Positions 14,701 through 21,954 of a DNA stretch of 28,585 nt are shown here, piece after piece. Source of the DNA: a virus; IMG/VR virus record IMGVR_UViG_3300018481_001305, positions 1 to 28,585 of that record. The stretch is one strand, 5' to 3'. How positions within the stretch are numbered: the first letter of the stretch is position 1; each line of letters opens with the position of its first letter. Below the pieces are notes generated by a model that worked only from the letters and a program-made list of their open reading frames with translations, had not been told where the DNA came from and did not search any database. A program made the position numbers and the translations under genes.

Positions 14701-17700
14701 TGGAGCGAAAGTCGATCTTGGGATGGACCCGAAGAAGGTCCGCCAGATCACCCGCGAATTCGGGTTCTTGCGCAGCGGAGTCGGCGACAGCATGAAGGAC
14801 ATCAACCGGGTCTCCAAGAGGACCGGGAAGCTGATCGTCGCCACCTTCGGGCAGGGCACTACGGAGACGCGAGAGCTAACCGCTCGGAACATGCGGCTCA
14901 CCGCGACCGCGGTTGCTCAGCAGATGACGCGCTCGGGCAACGTCACCAAAGAGGGCCTCGAGCGCATCCAGCGGCTGATCCGAAATGCCCGTCTGATCGA
15001 GCCGACGCGAAAGCAGGCGCAGGGGTTCGGCGACGAGTGGGCCAAGGGCATGAACCGCACCAAAGAGGTCACCGCGAAGGGCATGAACGCGATGATCCGG
15101 GAGGCGCAGAAAATGCCCGCGCCGATGCGGAAGGTCGCGCTCGAAACGTGGTTCGAGCAAGTTCGCCAGGCGCGGAAGTCAGGCGACCTCACGGCAGAGG
15201 CCTTCCGCAAGCTCCGCTCTCGGATGTTCTCGGAGTTCGGGACCATCCAGCGCGACTCCAAGGCGTTCAATCGCGAATTCGCCAAGGGCTTCATCGACAT
15301 GGTGGATGAGTCGGGCGGGGCGATGGGCATCCTCATGTCCAACCTCTCCTCAGTCCTGAAAGCCGTTGGCGGTAAGGGCAAGCTCAACTACGCGATTAAG
15401 AAGGCGAGATCGCAGGGCGGTGAGCAGCGGCGACAGGACGGGGGCTTCATCGTTCCGGGCACGGGCCCGGGCGACAAGTTCCGCACCGCCCTGCGACCCG
15501 GCAGCTTCGTTCTGAACCGGGAAGCGACCGCCGTCAACGGATTCCAGCAGGGCGGGCTGATGCCCGTTGCGCTCGAGCCCGGCGAGCGTGTCTTCGGGCC
15601 TTCTGAAGTCGCGAAGGTCGGCGTCAAGCGGCTGACCGAAATGAACCGGGAGGTCCCGCGGTTTCAGAAGGGCGGTCGCCTTGGCCCGGAACCGCAACTG
15701 ACGGGCCCGATGGGATCGCTGCGGACCATCGGCCAGGCCGCGATCCAGAAGGTCTTCGAGGGCGCTAAAGGCATGCTCGACAAACAGCGTTTGAGTGGCG
15801 GCGCGATGACGGGTAGCGGCGACGTCGAATCCATCTTCGCTCGGGTCGCCAAGCGCCTGTCTCAGAGCAAAATCGCCTCGCTTGCCCTGGGGATGGCGGG
15901 CTTCGCTGAGTCGGGGATGCGCGACCTGGGCTACGGCGACTCGACTTCAGAGGGTGCCCTGCAGCTCCTCGCCTCAACCGCTGCTGGGTTGGGCATCGAT
16001 CCCCACGACGAGGGTGCGGTCGCCTCCCACTTCCTGCTCCGCGGCTTCTACGGCAGAGGGGGCGCCAACGCACTGGCTGCGAAGGGGCTGCCGGCGCACC
16101 TCGTCGCCCAGAACGTCCAGGGATCCGCCTTCTCCGACGGATCCAACTACCTCGCTCAGGAAGGTCCGGCGAAGGCGTGGATGAAGCGCTTCGGACTTCA
16201 GGCGGGCGGGCTACTGAAGGGATTTGCCAAGGGTGGCGCCGTGAAGGAGGCGCTGCAGCGTCTTGCGGCCGGGGGCATGGTCGATCCGAGCTGGGATCCG
16301 GGCGGGGAGACGATCGCCGGCTCCATCGCGCAGTTGATCGGTGAGTACGCGAGCCGCTACGACATCGACATCACCCAGGGGTATGGGCCGGGTGGGCCGT
16401 CCGTCTCGTTGGGTCATACGACCACGGGTACGGCCACCGATGTCGTTCCGAGATCAGGCAACTGGGGGGGGAAGTTTGCGGAGGGGCTGGAGCTGCTCAC
16501 CAGCCTTGGCTTCCAGGTCGGATACGACGGAAGCGTCCCCGGCACCGATGTCTGGGAGGGCCACGGCCGCGGCGATCACGCCCACATCAATTGGGTCGGC
16601 TACGCAGAGAACGAGACTGCGTCCGATGCTCGACAGCGGCTCCGGGAGTACTTCAGCGGTTCGGCCTCCTCAAAGGCAGGTGGTTCCGGGAGCGATCCCA
16701 AGGAGCCGCCGGAAGAGATCCCCGACCCCTACCACGGGGCGAGGACTAGCCAGCTCACGTTCGGCCCGATGCCAAAGACGGTCAAAGCTGCCGACACGGA
16801 GATCAAGAACCGGGAAGGCGAGTTGCGCAAGTACCGCAGCGCTCGCCAGGCGGCGGAAAAGAAAGAGCGCCCGGGTGTCGCCAAGGCGATCGGCCGGAAT
16901 GTCCACTTGCTGGAACAGCGCCTCAATGCCCTGCGGCACCTTCGTACGCAGCTCCGCCTGAAGGAGGCGAAACGCAAGATCACCAAAATGGTCACGGCGG
17001 GCCTCGGCCGATTCGCTGGCTACCAGACGCTGATCGAAGGCAAAGAGCGTGGCTTCAACATCGACTCGCAGACGGCCGAACAGATCGTCGGTCTTGAGCC
17101 CCAGCCGCCAGAACCGGCGATCCTCAAAGACAACGCGACCCCCAAGGAAGTCAAACAGGCCGAGGAGGCGCAGAGGGGCGCGGAAAAGGCATACGCCGCG
17201 AACTTCGGCAGCCACGTGGAGGGTCAGGAGCGCCCGGCGTTTGAGGGACTGCTGGCCAGGGCCACCGACTGGCGCAACACGATCTTGCGCGCCGAGATCT
17301 TCGGGTTTGGCAAGGACGAACCGTCCGTGCAGACGACCTCGACGCGCTGGGAAAACCGCGCCTTCAACGTGCGGAGTCGGATCGACCAGATCAACGAGTT
17401 CACCGCTGACGTGGCGAAGAAGGTCGCGAAGTACCGGCGTGGAGCTCGGGGAGACGACAAGGACGACAAGGGGCTGCCTGACTGGCTGGGGGCGCTGGTG
17501 AAGGTCCGGGACCGGATGCGTGAGGCACTGCCGGTGCTGCGTCTGGAAAACACCGACCTCACCGAGGCGGTCTCCCAAGCCCGCGGCTACTTCTACCCCG
17601 GCGGTGACTTCAGGATCAAGCCGCCCGCCAAACCGCTGGATGGATCCGGCTCGCTCGAGGAGAGCCTCGGAGCAGTCCAGGGCACCCACTGGCCCGATCA

Positions 17701-18301
17701 CCACGAACTGCTTGATTCGCTGCCGGGGAGTCGGACGGCGGGACGGTTCGGGGGTGTGATCTGGGACCTGCAGGGGACCATCGAAGGCCTTGGCCTGAAG
17801 ATCAGGGAAGCCGCAGGCAGCATCCAGACGACCACGCCCGACGACGATGAGCCCGACAACTCGGCTTATCTGGCTGCGCTCGAGGAGGTCGTGCGCCAGG
17901 GCAACCAGGAAAAACTGGTCCGGGCGATCGAGCAGAAAGTCTTCGGCGAACGCGAGAGCTTCCTGCAGATGGGCGGTCTGGTCAACCCGGACTTCCTCCC
18001 GAAGTTCCACGGCGGTGGCGTGGTGCGGCCTGGGCCCTTCGGTGGCGCAGAGACGCCCGTGATGGCCCTTGCCGGCGAGCGGATCCGCACGCCGGAGCAG
18101 GAGATCCAGATGGCCGAAGCGATCCGGGGGATCGGCGATAGCGGTCGATCGGGGAGTCCCCACGTCGAGGTGAACATCAACGAGCGGACGGGCGAGGTTG
18201 AGGTGAAGGTCGACGACCAGCAGATCGAAGCCGTGGTGACCAAGATGGAGCAGCGTGGCAGCAGGCGGGCGGGGCGGCGTCGCATGGCGGTGCCGCGTTA
18301 G
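11795..18301 (+). CDS. Tail tape measure protein with two cell-wall-hydrolase-like domains
   Basis: The product has 2168 residues from ATG 11795, preceded by GGGGGTGA at a 4-base distance. Order: hydrophobic segment about 210-265; long charged coiled coil about 288-455; a second hydrophobic, Gly/Ala-rich segment about 783-846; helical regions; GG-x-VPG-type motifs near 1216-1277 and 2070-2100, as is usual in tape measure proteins. Around E1372 (GFAESGMRDLGYGDSTSEGALQLLAS) there is a lysozyme-like or lytic transglycosylase pattern. From about 1500 there is a peptidase-M15-like domain with GHTTTGTATD (H1541, D1549) and GDHAHINW (H1595, H1597) as candidate zinc ligands. The protein sets tail length, roughly 0.15 nm per residue and so at most about 325 nm, and these domains could open peptidoglycan during DNA entry. 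The H-to-D spacing is one residue longer than in standard M15 enzymes, so activity is not assured. Confidence 0.93.
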   Translation: MAAVAGTKVGTGYVDIEPNLAGFQEKVGKRLNDALAPAFKRTGKRASRDMAAEADRDLSKSLAPLAKRFEKFGSDASAAISKGMRKRAGRRNAGTIADGLGLGEMSEFFDRARRDSQKSLPVIERLATRLRTRLRGLGGDFKGVGREVSQFAGKHLRGLGGDLRKVASEFQRTDRRVRVTSSGFGGFDGVMSRVNRSAQFFRNVLRTIKWPVFIAGVGLAAQGLSAFAAGLVATASALGPLTGGLIAIPALALAAAQAIGTLKLATAGVGDAVKAALDAEVQGGTQAVDVLRQQEDAAERVADAKRSLADAQRQATFATDDFKRAQEEARRELEDLRFAADEVDESIEGAALGLRRAKQELNRTLSDPKASALDVREAELGIEQAENDLRRVRAEAKRTRQDYRDAQEAGVKGMPQVVAAKQAEADAERAVVDAKRDVKRATDDAADSLKEQGSAATALQQKMAQLPPAAQKFVRFLVGMKPRLDVLRDAAADGFFPGAEDGLRGLMGNFKEVRSLVGKTAETLGGVAAKAGKKFGSAVWGRDLSRVGELNTRILERMGGAGLNLADALRHVVVAAEPFLDWLSGSALGLTKLVKEEAAAGRETGRLSAFFDRTRQTMELLKPILKGVGGGLLNVSDAADDMGNEILEALGKSAEGWRKWTDSTAGQNRLKRYFTETKPAVFEMGRLIRDAGKAFFELGRQDGVAHLLRLVRTELIPAMRDLVGTTTGWASGFLKDFGRLRAQGVPAFDAFVQVLAEHAGEAGVKIAKAFGSAFLNASIWGKLAIGGFLLTKFGGKGRLVAAGAAIGRWLGIGIGAGAAAGAAGGAGAGAGGAAAGGIAGGLMSKLKAIKWARVGALGIGITLADEVMGSFSRRAQERSTDLVDALSGIADSTSIFDAGLTESRSDLQRRAGLASNLKAQFEEMARKRLQLSASTVASLRGQARELDLTKQQRVQLERMFDVARAGRRLGAKVDLGMDPKKVRQITREFGFLRSGVGDSMKDINRVSKRTGKLIVATFGQGTTETRELTARNMRLTATAVAQQMTRSGNVTKEGLERIQRLIRNARLIEPTRKQAQGFGDEWAKGMNRTKEVTAKGMNAMIREAQKMPAPMRKVALETWFEQVRQARKSGDLTAEAFRKLRSRMFSEFGTIQRDSKAFNREFAKGFIDMVDESGGAMGILMSNLSSVLKAVGGKGKLNYAIKKARSQGGEQRRQDGGFIVPGTGPGDKFRTALRPGSFVLNREATAVNGFQQGGLMPVALEPGERVFGPSEVAKVGVKRLTEMNREVPRFQKGGRLGPEPQLTGPMGSLRTIGQAAIQKVFEGAKGMLDKQRLSGGAMTGSGDVESIFARVAKRLSQSKIASLALGMAGFAESGMRDLGYGDSTSEGALQLLASTAAGLGIDPHDEGAVASHFLLRGFYGRGGANALAAKGLPAHLVAQNVQGSAFSDGSNYLAQEGPAKAWMKRFGLQAGGLLKGFAKGGAVKEALQRLAAGGMVDPSWDPGGETIAGSIAQLIGEYASRYDIDITQGYGPGGPSVSLGHTTTGTATDVVPRSGNWGGKFAEGLELLTSLGFQVGYDGSVPGTDVWEGHGRGDHAHINWVGYAENETASDARQRLREYFSGSASSKAGGSGSDPKEPPEEIPDPYHGARTSQLTFGPMPKTVKAADTEIKNREGELRKYRSARQAAEKKERPGVAKAIGRNVHLLEQRLNALRHLRTQLRLKEAKRKITKMVTAGLGRFAGYQTLIEGKERGFNIDSQTAEQIVGLEPQPPEPAILKDNATPKEVKQAEEAQRGAEKAYAANFGSHVEGQERPAFEGLLARATDWRNTILRAEIFGFGKDEPSVQTTSTRWENRAFNVRSRIDQINEFTADVAKKVAKYRRGARGDDKDDKGLPDWLGALVKVRDRMREALPVLRLENTDLTEAVSQARGYFYPGGDFRIKPPAKPLDGSGSLEESLGAVQGTHWPDHHELLDSLPGSRTAGRFGGVIWDLQGTIEGLGLKIREAAGSIQTTTPDDDEPDNSAYLAALEEVVRQGNQEKLVRAIEQKVFGERESFLQMGGLVNPDFLPKFHGGGVVRPGPFGGAETPVMALAGERIRTPEQEIQMAEAIRGIGDSGRSGSPHVEVNINERTGEVEVKVDDQQIEAVVTKMEQRGSRRAGRRRMAVPR

Positions 18302-20350
18302 ATGCTCCGCAGAGAGCGCGTCATCCTCGACCCCTCCGAGGTCGCCATCCCAGGACGCCCTGAGATCAATATCCACGAGGAAGCGATCCTGGTCGGCAAA
18401 GACGGCCCGATCTGGGGTCCCTACGAGGTCGAGCAGTTCACGGCCAAGGGGAAGTTTGGTCAACGCCCGATCGACTCCGAGCTCTCGAACGACGTCTACA
18501 CGATCCCCCTCGTCATCGGCTCATCTGGGGACTTCGACGCGGCCCGCATCGCGCTTGAGGCGTGGGCGACGGAAGTCAATGACAACGGCGGCGGCTGGAT
18601 AAAGCGAGAACTGATCGGCGGCAGCTACGGCGAAGCCGGGAAGAAGCTCTTCGCCGACGTCATCAAGGCGACGCTGACCTTTAGCGACGACACGGCGGTT
18701 GCCTCCCACGGCGTGGATGCGAACGCGGAGTTGGTCTTGGAGACGCTTCCCGGTTGGTACGGGGAACGTGTCGACGAGGCCGCCTTCGAAGCCACGGCGG
18801 CCGGCTCGAAAACCTTCGTCGTCAAAGGCAACCTGCCTGCCAAATGCGAGATCACCGTCACCGATAAAAGCGGCAACAGCCAGATGGGACTGGCCTGGGC
18901 GGCTCGGTGCCGGAACTACTCGAGCGCAGGCACGGCCGCATGGGACCTGCAGGCGGAGGCTCTGACCCCGCTCGAAGCAGCTGCCGAAGCGGCTCTCACT
19001 GGCGCGTCAGGGAACACGATTCTGCACAGCAACCTCGCTACCGGCTGGACGCCGATCCACTCGACGAACCTCAAAGCGGGCACGTACCTGACCCACGAAG
19101 GGCTCTACGACGTTTGGGCGCGCGTGTACACGACCAGTCTCAATCCGCCGTGGCTTCGCCTCATCTACGACGTCGGTGATCTAGTCGCCCCCAGTGAGAA
19201 TCGCCAGGTTCGGGTGCCGGTCGCGAACAACTGGTTCCTCGTCCCGCTCGGGCAGGTCGACCTCCGACCGGGTCCCTACGGGACGCACCGCTGGCAAGGG
19301 GTTATTCAAGGCCGTGGGGAAGCGGGCGGCGAGACGGTTTACGTCGATCGCCTCTTCTTCCTCTGCGCCGATGAGACGTCGGGAGTTCTCAGCGCGCCCC
19401 CGATCTACGACGTGCCGCTGGCCGGCTACAAAGCCCGCGACGCCTATCTGCAGTCCCCTGGCAACCTCACCGGGAAGACCGCGGAAACGAGCGGCAAAGT
19501 CTACGCAGCGATCACCGGCTCCGATTCGACCGACTTTGCCGTCGCCTCTGGCAAGGCAACGCGCACCGCCACGACCGACACCGGCACCATCTCCTCAACG
19601 TTTCTCGGGCGGGCCGTGGGCCTCGCTCTTGGACTCACTGACCAGATGGCCGAGACGAAGTTCACGTTCTCCCGCTACGGCTCGTTCGTGGCCAACGGCG
19701 GGATGTTTGTGAAGGCATCGAACGCCAACAACTTCGTTCGGGTCTTCTACAGCGCGGACGGGAGCGCCGAATCCTCATCGGACAGCGGGGGGGTCGGAGT
19801 TGAAGTCGTGCGCGGCGGTGAACTCAAGGTCTTCGGCTGGGAAGAACTCGGGGCACGGCGCCTTACGGGAACCCTCACCGCAGGAGTGGTTGGGGACGAG
19901 CTCGTCGTGTTCCTCGACGGCGAGCGAGTGCCCTTGACCACGAACACGATGGCGGGCCTCTCGATGGCGACGGACAGACTCTCGCTACTTCCCGCCGGCG
20001 GCGTGTATCTGGCCGATGAATGTCAGGAAGCGGCGGCAATGACGCGGGAATATGACGACCTCAAGGTCTGGGTTCCGGAACGGGATGCCGTGACCTTCGC
20101 CAGTCGCTCCACGAAGCTAAGCGACCTCGGCATGTTCCGCCAGGACTCGACGGGCACCGCCTATGGACCCGTCGCTCGGCCTGGCAGCGACCTTCCCCGA
20201 CTCCCGGTCTCCGGGCCTGCCGAACGGCCCGTCGAGCTCTGCTTTAAGCCGAGTCGTGGTGATTTCGAATCGGTTGCCGACGCCGGGCTCGACAAAGCCC
20301 AGTACCAGCTCTCTTACTGGCCCCACTGGGCCTCTGTGCCGGGCCTGTAG
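18302..20350 (+). CDS. Distal tail protein (Dit-like), enlarged with beta-rich lectin-like regions
   Basis: This 682-residue protein starts at ATG 18302, directly after the tape measure stop. Residues 1 to about 230 look like the distal tail protein that starts the tail tip: ILVGKDGPIWGPYEVEQFT, then SNDVYTIPLVIGSSGDFDAAR, then a loop ending SHGVDANAELVLETLPGWYG. The rest is not needed for a minimal Dit. A beta-rich stretch follows at about 250-370 (ILHSNLATGWTPIHSTNL... through the VYVDRLFFLC strand). A concanavalin or LamG-like stretch follows at about 410-560, with DFAVASGKATR, FVANGGMFVKASN, VRVFYSADGS and VGDELVVFLDGERV. These could bind host glycans. The call as Dit is from position between tape measure and hub and from the N-terminal pattern. 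Confidence 0.75.
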   Translation: MLRRERVILDPSEVAIPGRPEINIHEEAILVGKDGPIWGPYEVEQFTAKGKFGQRPIDSELSNDVYTIPLVIGSSGDFDAARIALEAWATEVNDNGGGWIKRELIGGSYGEAGKKLFADVIKATLTFSDDTAVASHGVDANAELVLETLPGWYGERVDEAAFEATAAGSKTFVVKGNLPAKCEITVTDKSGNSQMGLAWAARCRNYSSAGTAAWDLQAEALTPLEAAAEAALTGASGNTILHSNLATGWTPIHSTNLKAGTYLTHEGLYDVWARVYTTSLNPPWLRLIYDVGDLVAPSENRQVRVPVANNWFLVPLGQVDLRPGPYGTHRWQGVIQGRGEAGGETVYVDRLFFLCADETSGVLSAPPIYDVPLAGYKARDAYLQSPGNLTGKTAETSGKVYAAITGSDSTDFAVASGKATRTATTDTGTISSTFLGRAVGLALGLTDQMAETKFTFSRYGSFVANGGMFVKASNANNFVRVFYSADGSAESSSDSGGVGVEVVRGGELKVFGWEELGARRLTGTLTAGVVGDELVVFLDGERVPLTTNTMAGLSMATDRLSLLPAGGVYLADECQEAAAMTREYDDLKVWVPERDAVTFASRSTKLSDLGMFRQDSTGTAYGPVARPGSDLPRLPVSGPAERPVELCFKPSRGDFESVADAGLDKAQYQLSYWPHWASVPGL

Positions 20351-20399
20351 CGCGCTCGCACCTCTGAATTGCCGACCCCTTCCACGGGAGGAATGACCC

Positions 20400-21269
20400 T
20401 TGGCGGACAACGTCAAACAGCAGGAAAACCAGCTGATCAGCACCGAGGAGATATCGACCCTCAACGGGGGGGCGGTTACTTCCCAACAGGTGCAGCGGTT
20501 TATCGCCTCCCTTCGCACCGCGGACGGGACCGCAGTCGACGTCGCGTCTGGGGCCCCTATGCCGGTTACCGATGCGGCAGTGCTAGCAAAGCTGGGGGAA
20601 ATTCTCACGGCGCTTGGGCTGACGATCAAAGTGGGCGACGGCACCGGCGCCCTGACGATCGACGGAACGGTCGGGATTTCCGGGGAACCGACTATCAAAG
20701 TCAACTCAGCGCTTCCTGCTGGCACGAACGCGATCGGCAAACTCGCGGCCAACTCCGGCGTCGACATCGGCGACGTGGACGTGACCAGCCTGACCGGAGG
20801 AACCGTCGCGCACGACGCAGCGGACTCCGGCAACCCGATCAAGGTTGGCGGCCGTGCGGTGACGGCTCTCATTGCCGCTGTGGCGAACAACGACCGGGTC
20901 GACGTGACCACGGACAAGTTCGCCCGTCAACTAGCCACGGTCGCCCCGCTGGACCAGCGGGTAAGCGCCACGCTCAACCGTACGAACGCGGAAGCGGGCC
21001 AGCTACTCGCTGCTGTTGGAAGCACGGCCTATGTCGTTACCGCTCTCTCGGTTGTCAACGGGCACGCATCGGTGGGCACGAAGGTCGAAATCCTCGACGG
21101 CGCCACCGTGAAGTGGAAAGGCTATGCAGGGCCCCTCGGCGGTGGAGCGGCGTTGGCCGATCCAAACGGTCTCTGGTTAGGGACGGCCAATACGAAACTC
21201 GAAGGTAAGTGCGTGACCACCGGAGCCGACGTGGACATCTTCATCTCCGGCTACAAGGTCCCGGCGTAG
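20400..21269 (+). CDS. Minor tail or decoration-type beta-sandwich protein
   Basis: This 289-residue protein starts at TTG 20400, with GGGAGG 8 bases upstream; no in-frame ATG near the start is better. The first 90 residues are helical with a segment AKLGEILTALGL. A Gly/Thr/Asp-rich middle part follows, and the last 90 residues form a beta-rich domain with STAYVVTALSVVNGHASVGTKVEILDGATVKW, WKGYAGPLGGG and the terminal VDIFISGYKVPA. The last domain resembles small beta-sandwich domains of phage minor tail or decoration proteins. No enzyme motif is present. It lies between Dit-like and hub-like genes, so a tail-tip accessory or receptor-binding role is likely. Confidence 0.6.
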   Translation: MADNVKQQENQLISTEEISTLNGGAVTSQQVQRFIASLRTADGTAVDVASGAPMPVTDAAVLAKLGEILTALGLTIKVGDGTGALTIDGTVGISGEPTIKVNSALPAGTNAIGKLAANSGVDIGDVDVTSLTGGTVAHDAADSGNPIKVGGRAVTALIAAVANNDRVDVTTDKFARQLATVAPLDQRVSATLNRTNAEAGQLLAAVGSTAYVVTALSVVNGHASVGTKVEILDGATVKWKGYAGPLGGGAALADPNGLWLGTANTKLEGKCVTTGADVDIFISGYKVPA

Positions 21270-21288
21270 GGGCGAGGCCCCAGCCGAT

Positions 21289-21954
21289 ATGGCCGCCCCG
21301 AAAGTCTCAGGCACGCGGGTCATCCTCGAAGGCTCGTACTCGACGACGGCCTCTCTCGCCGCGCCGACGCGGGAAGTAGGCAACGGCCTTCAGACCAGGC
21401 TCTGGTTGCAGAGCACCGCGCCCACGCCGGCGACGCCTTCGGGCTGGGTGCTACTGGCGGCCGTGCCGTGCGCGACCAAATTCAAGGAGTGGATCTACGC
21501 CCGTATCGGCGGTGCCGACGGGACTGCGACCGACAACTTCGCCACGTCCTGGACGGGGAGCACCTTCCGCTTCGCAGAAATGCGTCGCATCACCGGCAAC
21601 AGCACCAACGTGGGCGACTGGCTCGTCGGCACCCCGACCAGCGGCACCGGCACGACTGCGACCTTCACCGGCCTGAAAACGGTGAGCGCCGAGAACCTGC
21701 TGCTGGGTGACTGGAACACCGCCGAAAGCTCTTCGGTGAAATCGGTGACCGAAGGTTGGGTGCTCGACGGCGCGATCTGGACCCCCACGCACAGCAAGGA
21801 ACTCCTGATCGCCGGCGAAACGGGCGCCCTCGAAATCGTCTTCACGGGCGCCGAGGACTGGGCAGGCGTGATGATCGCCATCCCGCCGCCGCCTGCCGGG
21901 GCGCCGAGCACCCCTCGACCGGGCTCACTCGGCCTGCTGGGGGTCGGCCGATGA
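21289..21954 (+). CDS. Minor tail beta-sandwich protein
   Basis: This 221-residue protein starts at ATG 21289; only weak purine-rich sequence precedes it. It is rich in Thr, Ser, Gly and Trp, with alternating strands (SGWVLLAAVPC, KEWIYARIGGADGTATDNF, FRFAEMRRITGN, TATFTGLKTVSAENLLLGDW, ALEIVFTGAEDWAGVMIAI) and a Pro-rich C-terminus. The pattern resembles beta-sandwich modules in phage tail-tip proteins. It overlaps the hub-like gene by 4 bases (ATGA), which supports a shared structural role. No catalytic motif is visible; the exact role is unknown. Confidence 0.55.
   Translation: MAAPKVSGTRVILEGSYSTTASLAAPTREVGNGLQTRLWLQSTAPTPATPSGWVLLAAVPCATKFKEWIYARIGGADGTATDNFATSWTGSTFRFAEMRRITGNSTNVGDWLVGTPTSGTGTTATFTGLKTVSAENLLLGDWNTAESSSVKSVTEGWVLDGAIWTPTHSKELLIAGETGALEIVFTGAEDWAGVMIAIPPPPAGAPSTPRPGSLGLLGVGR

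Noticed and set aside
16670-18463. Reverse open frame of 597 codons opposite the tape measure gene
   Set aside because: Long shadow frames are expected at this GC content. The forward frame carries recognisable tape measure features and the reverse one none.
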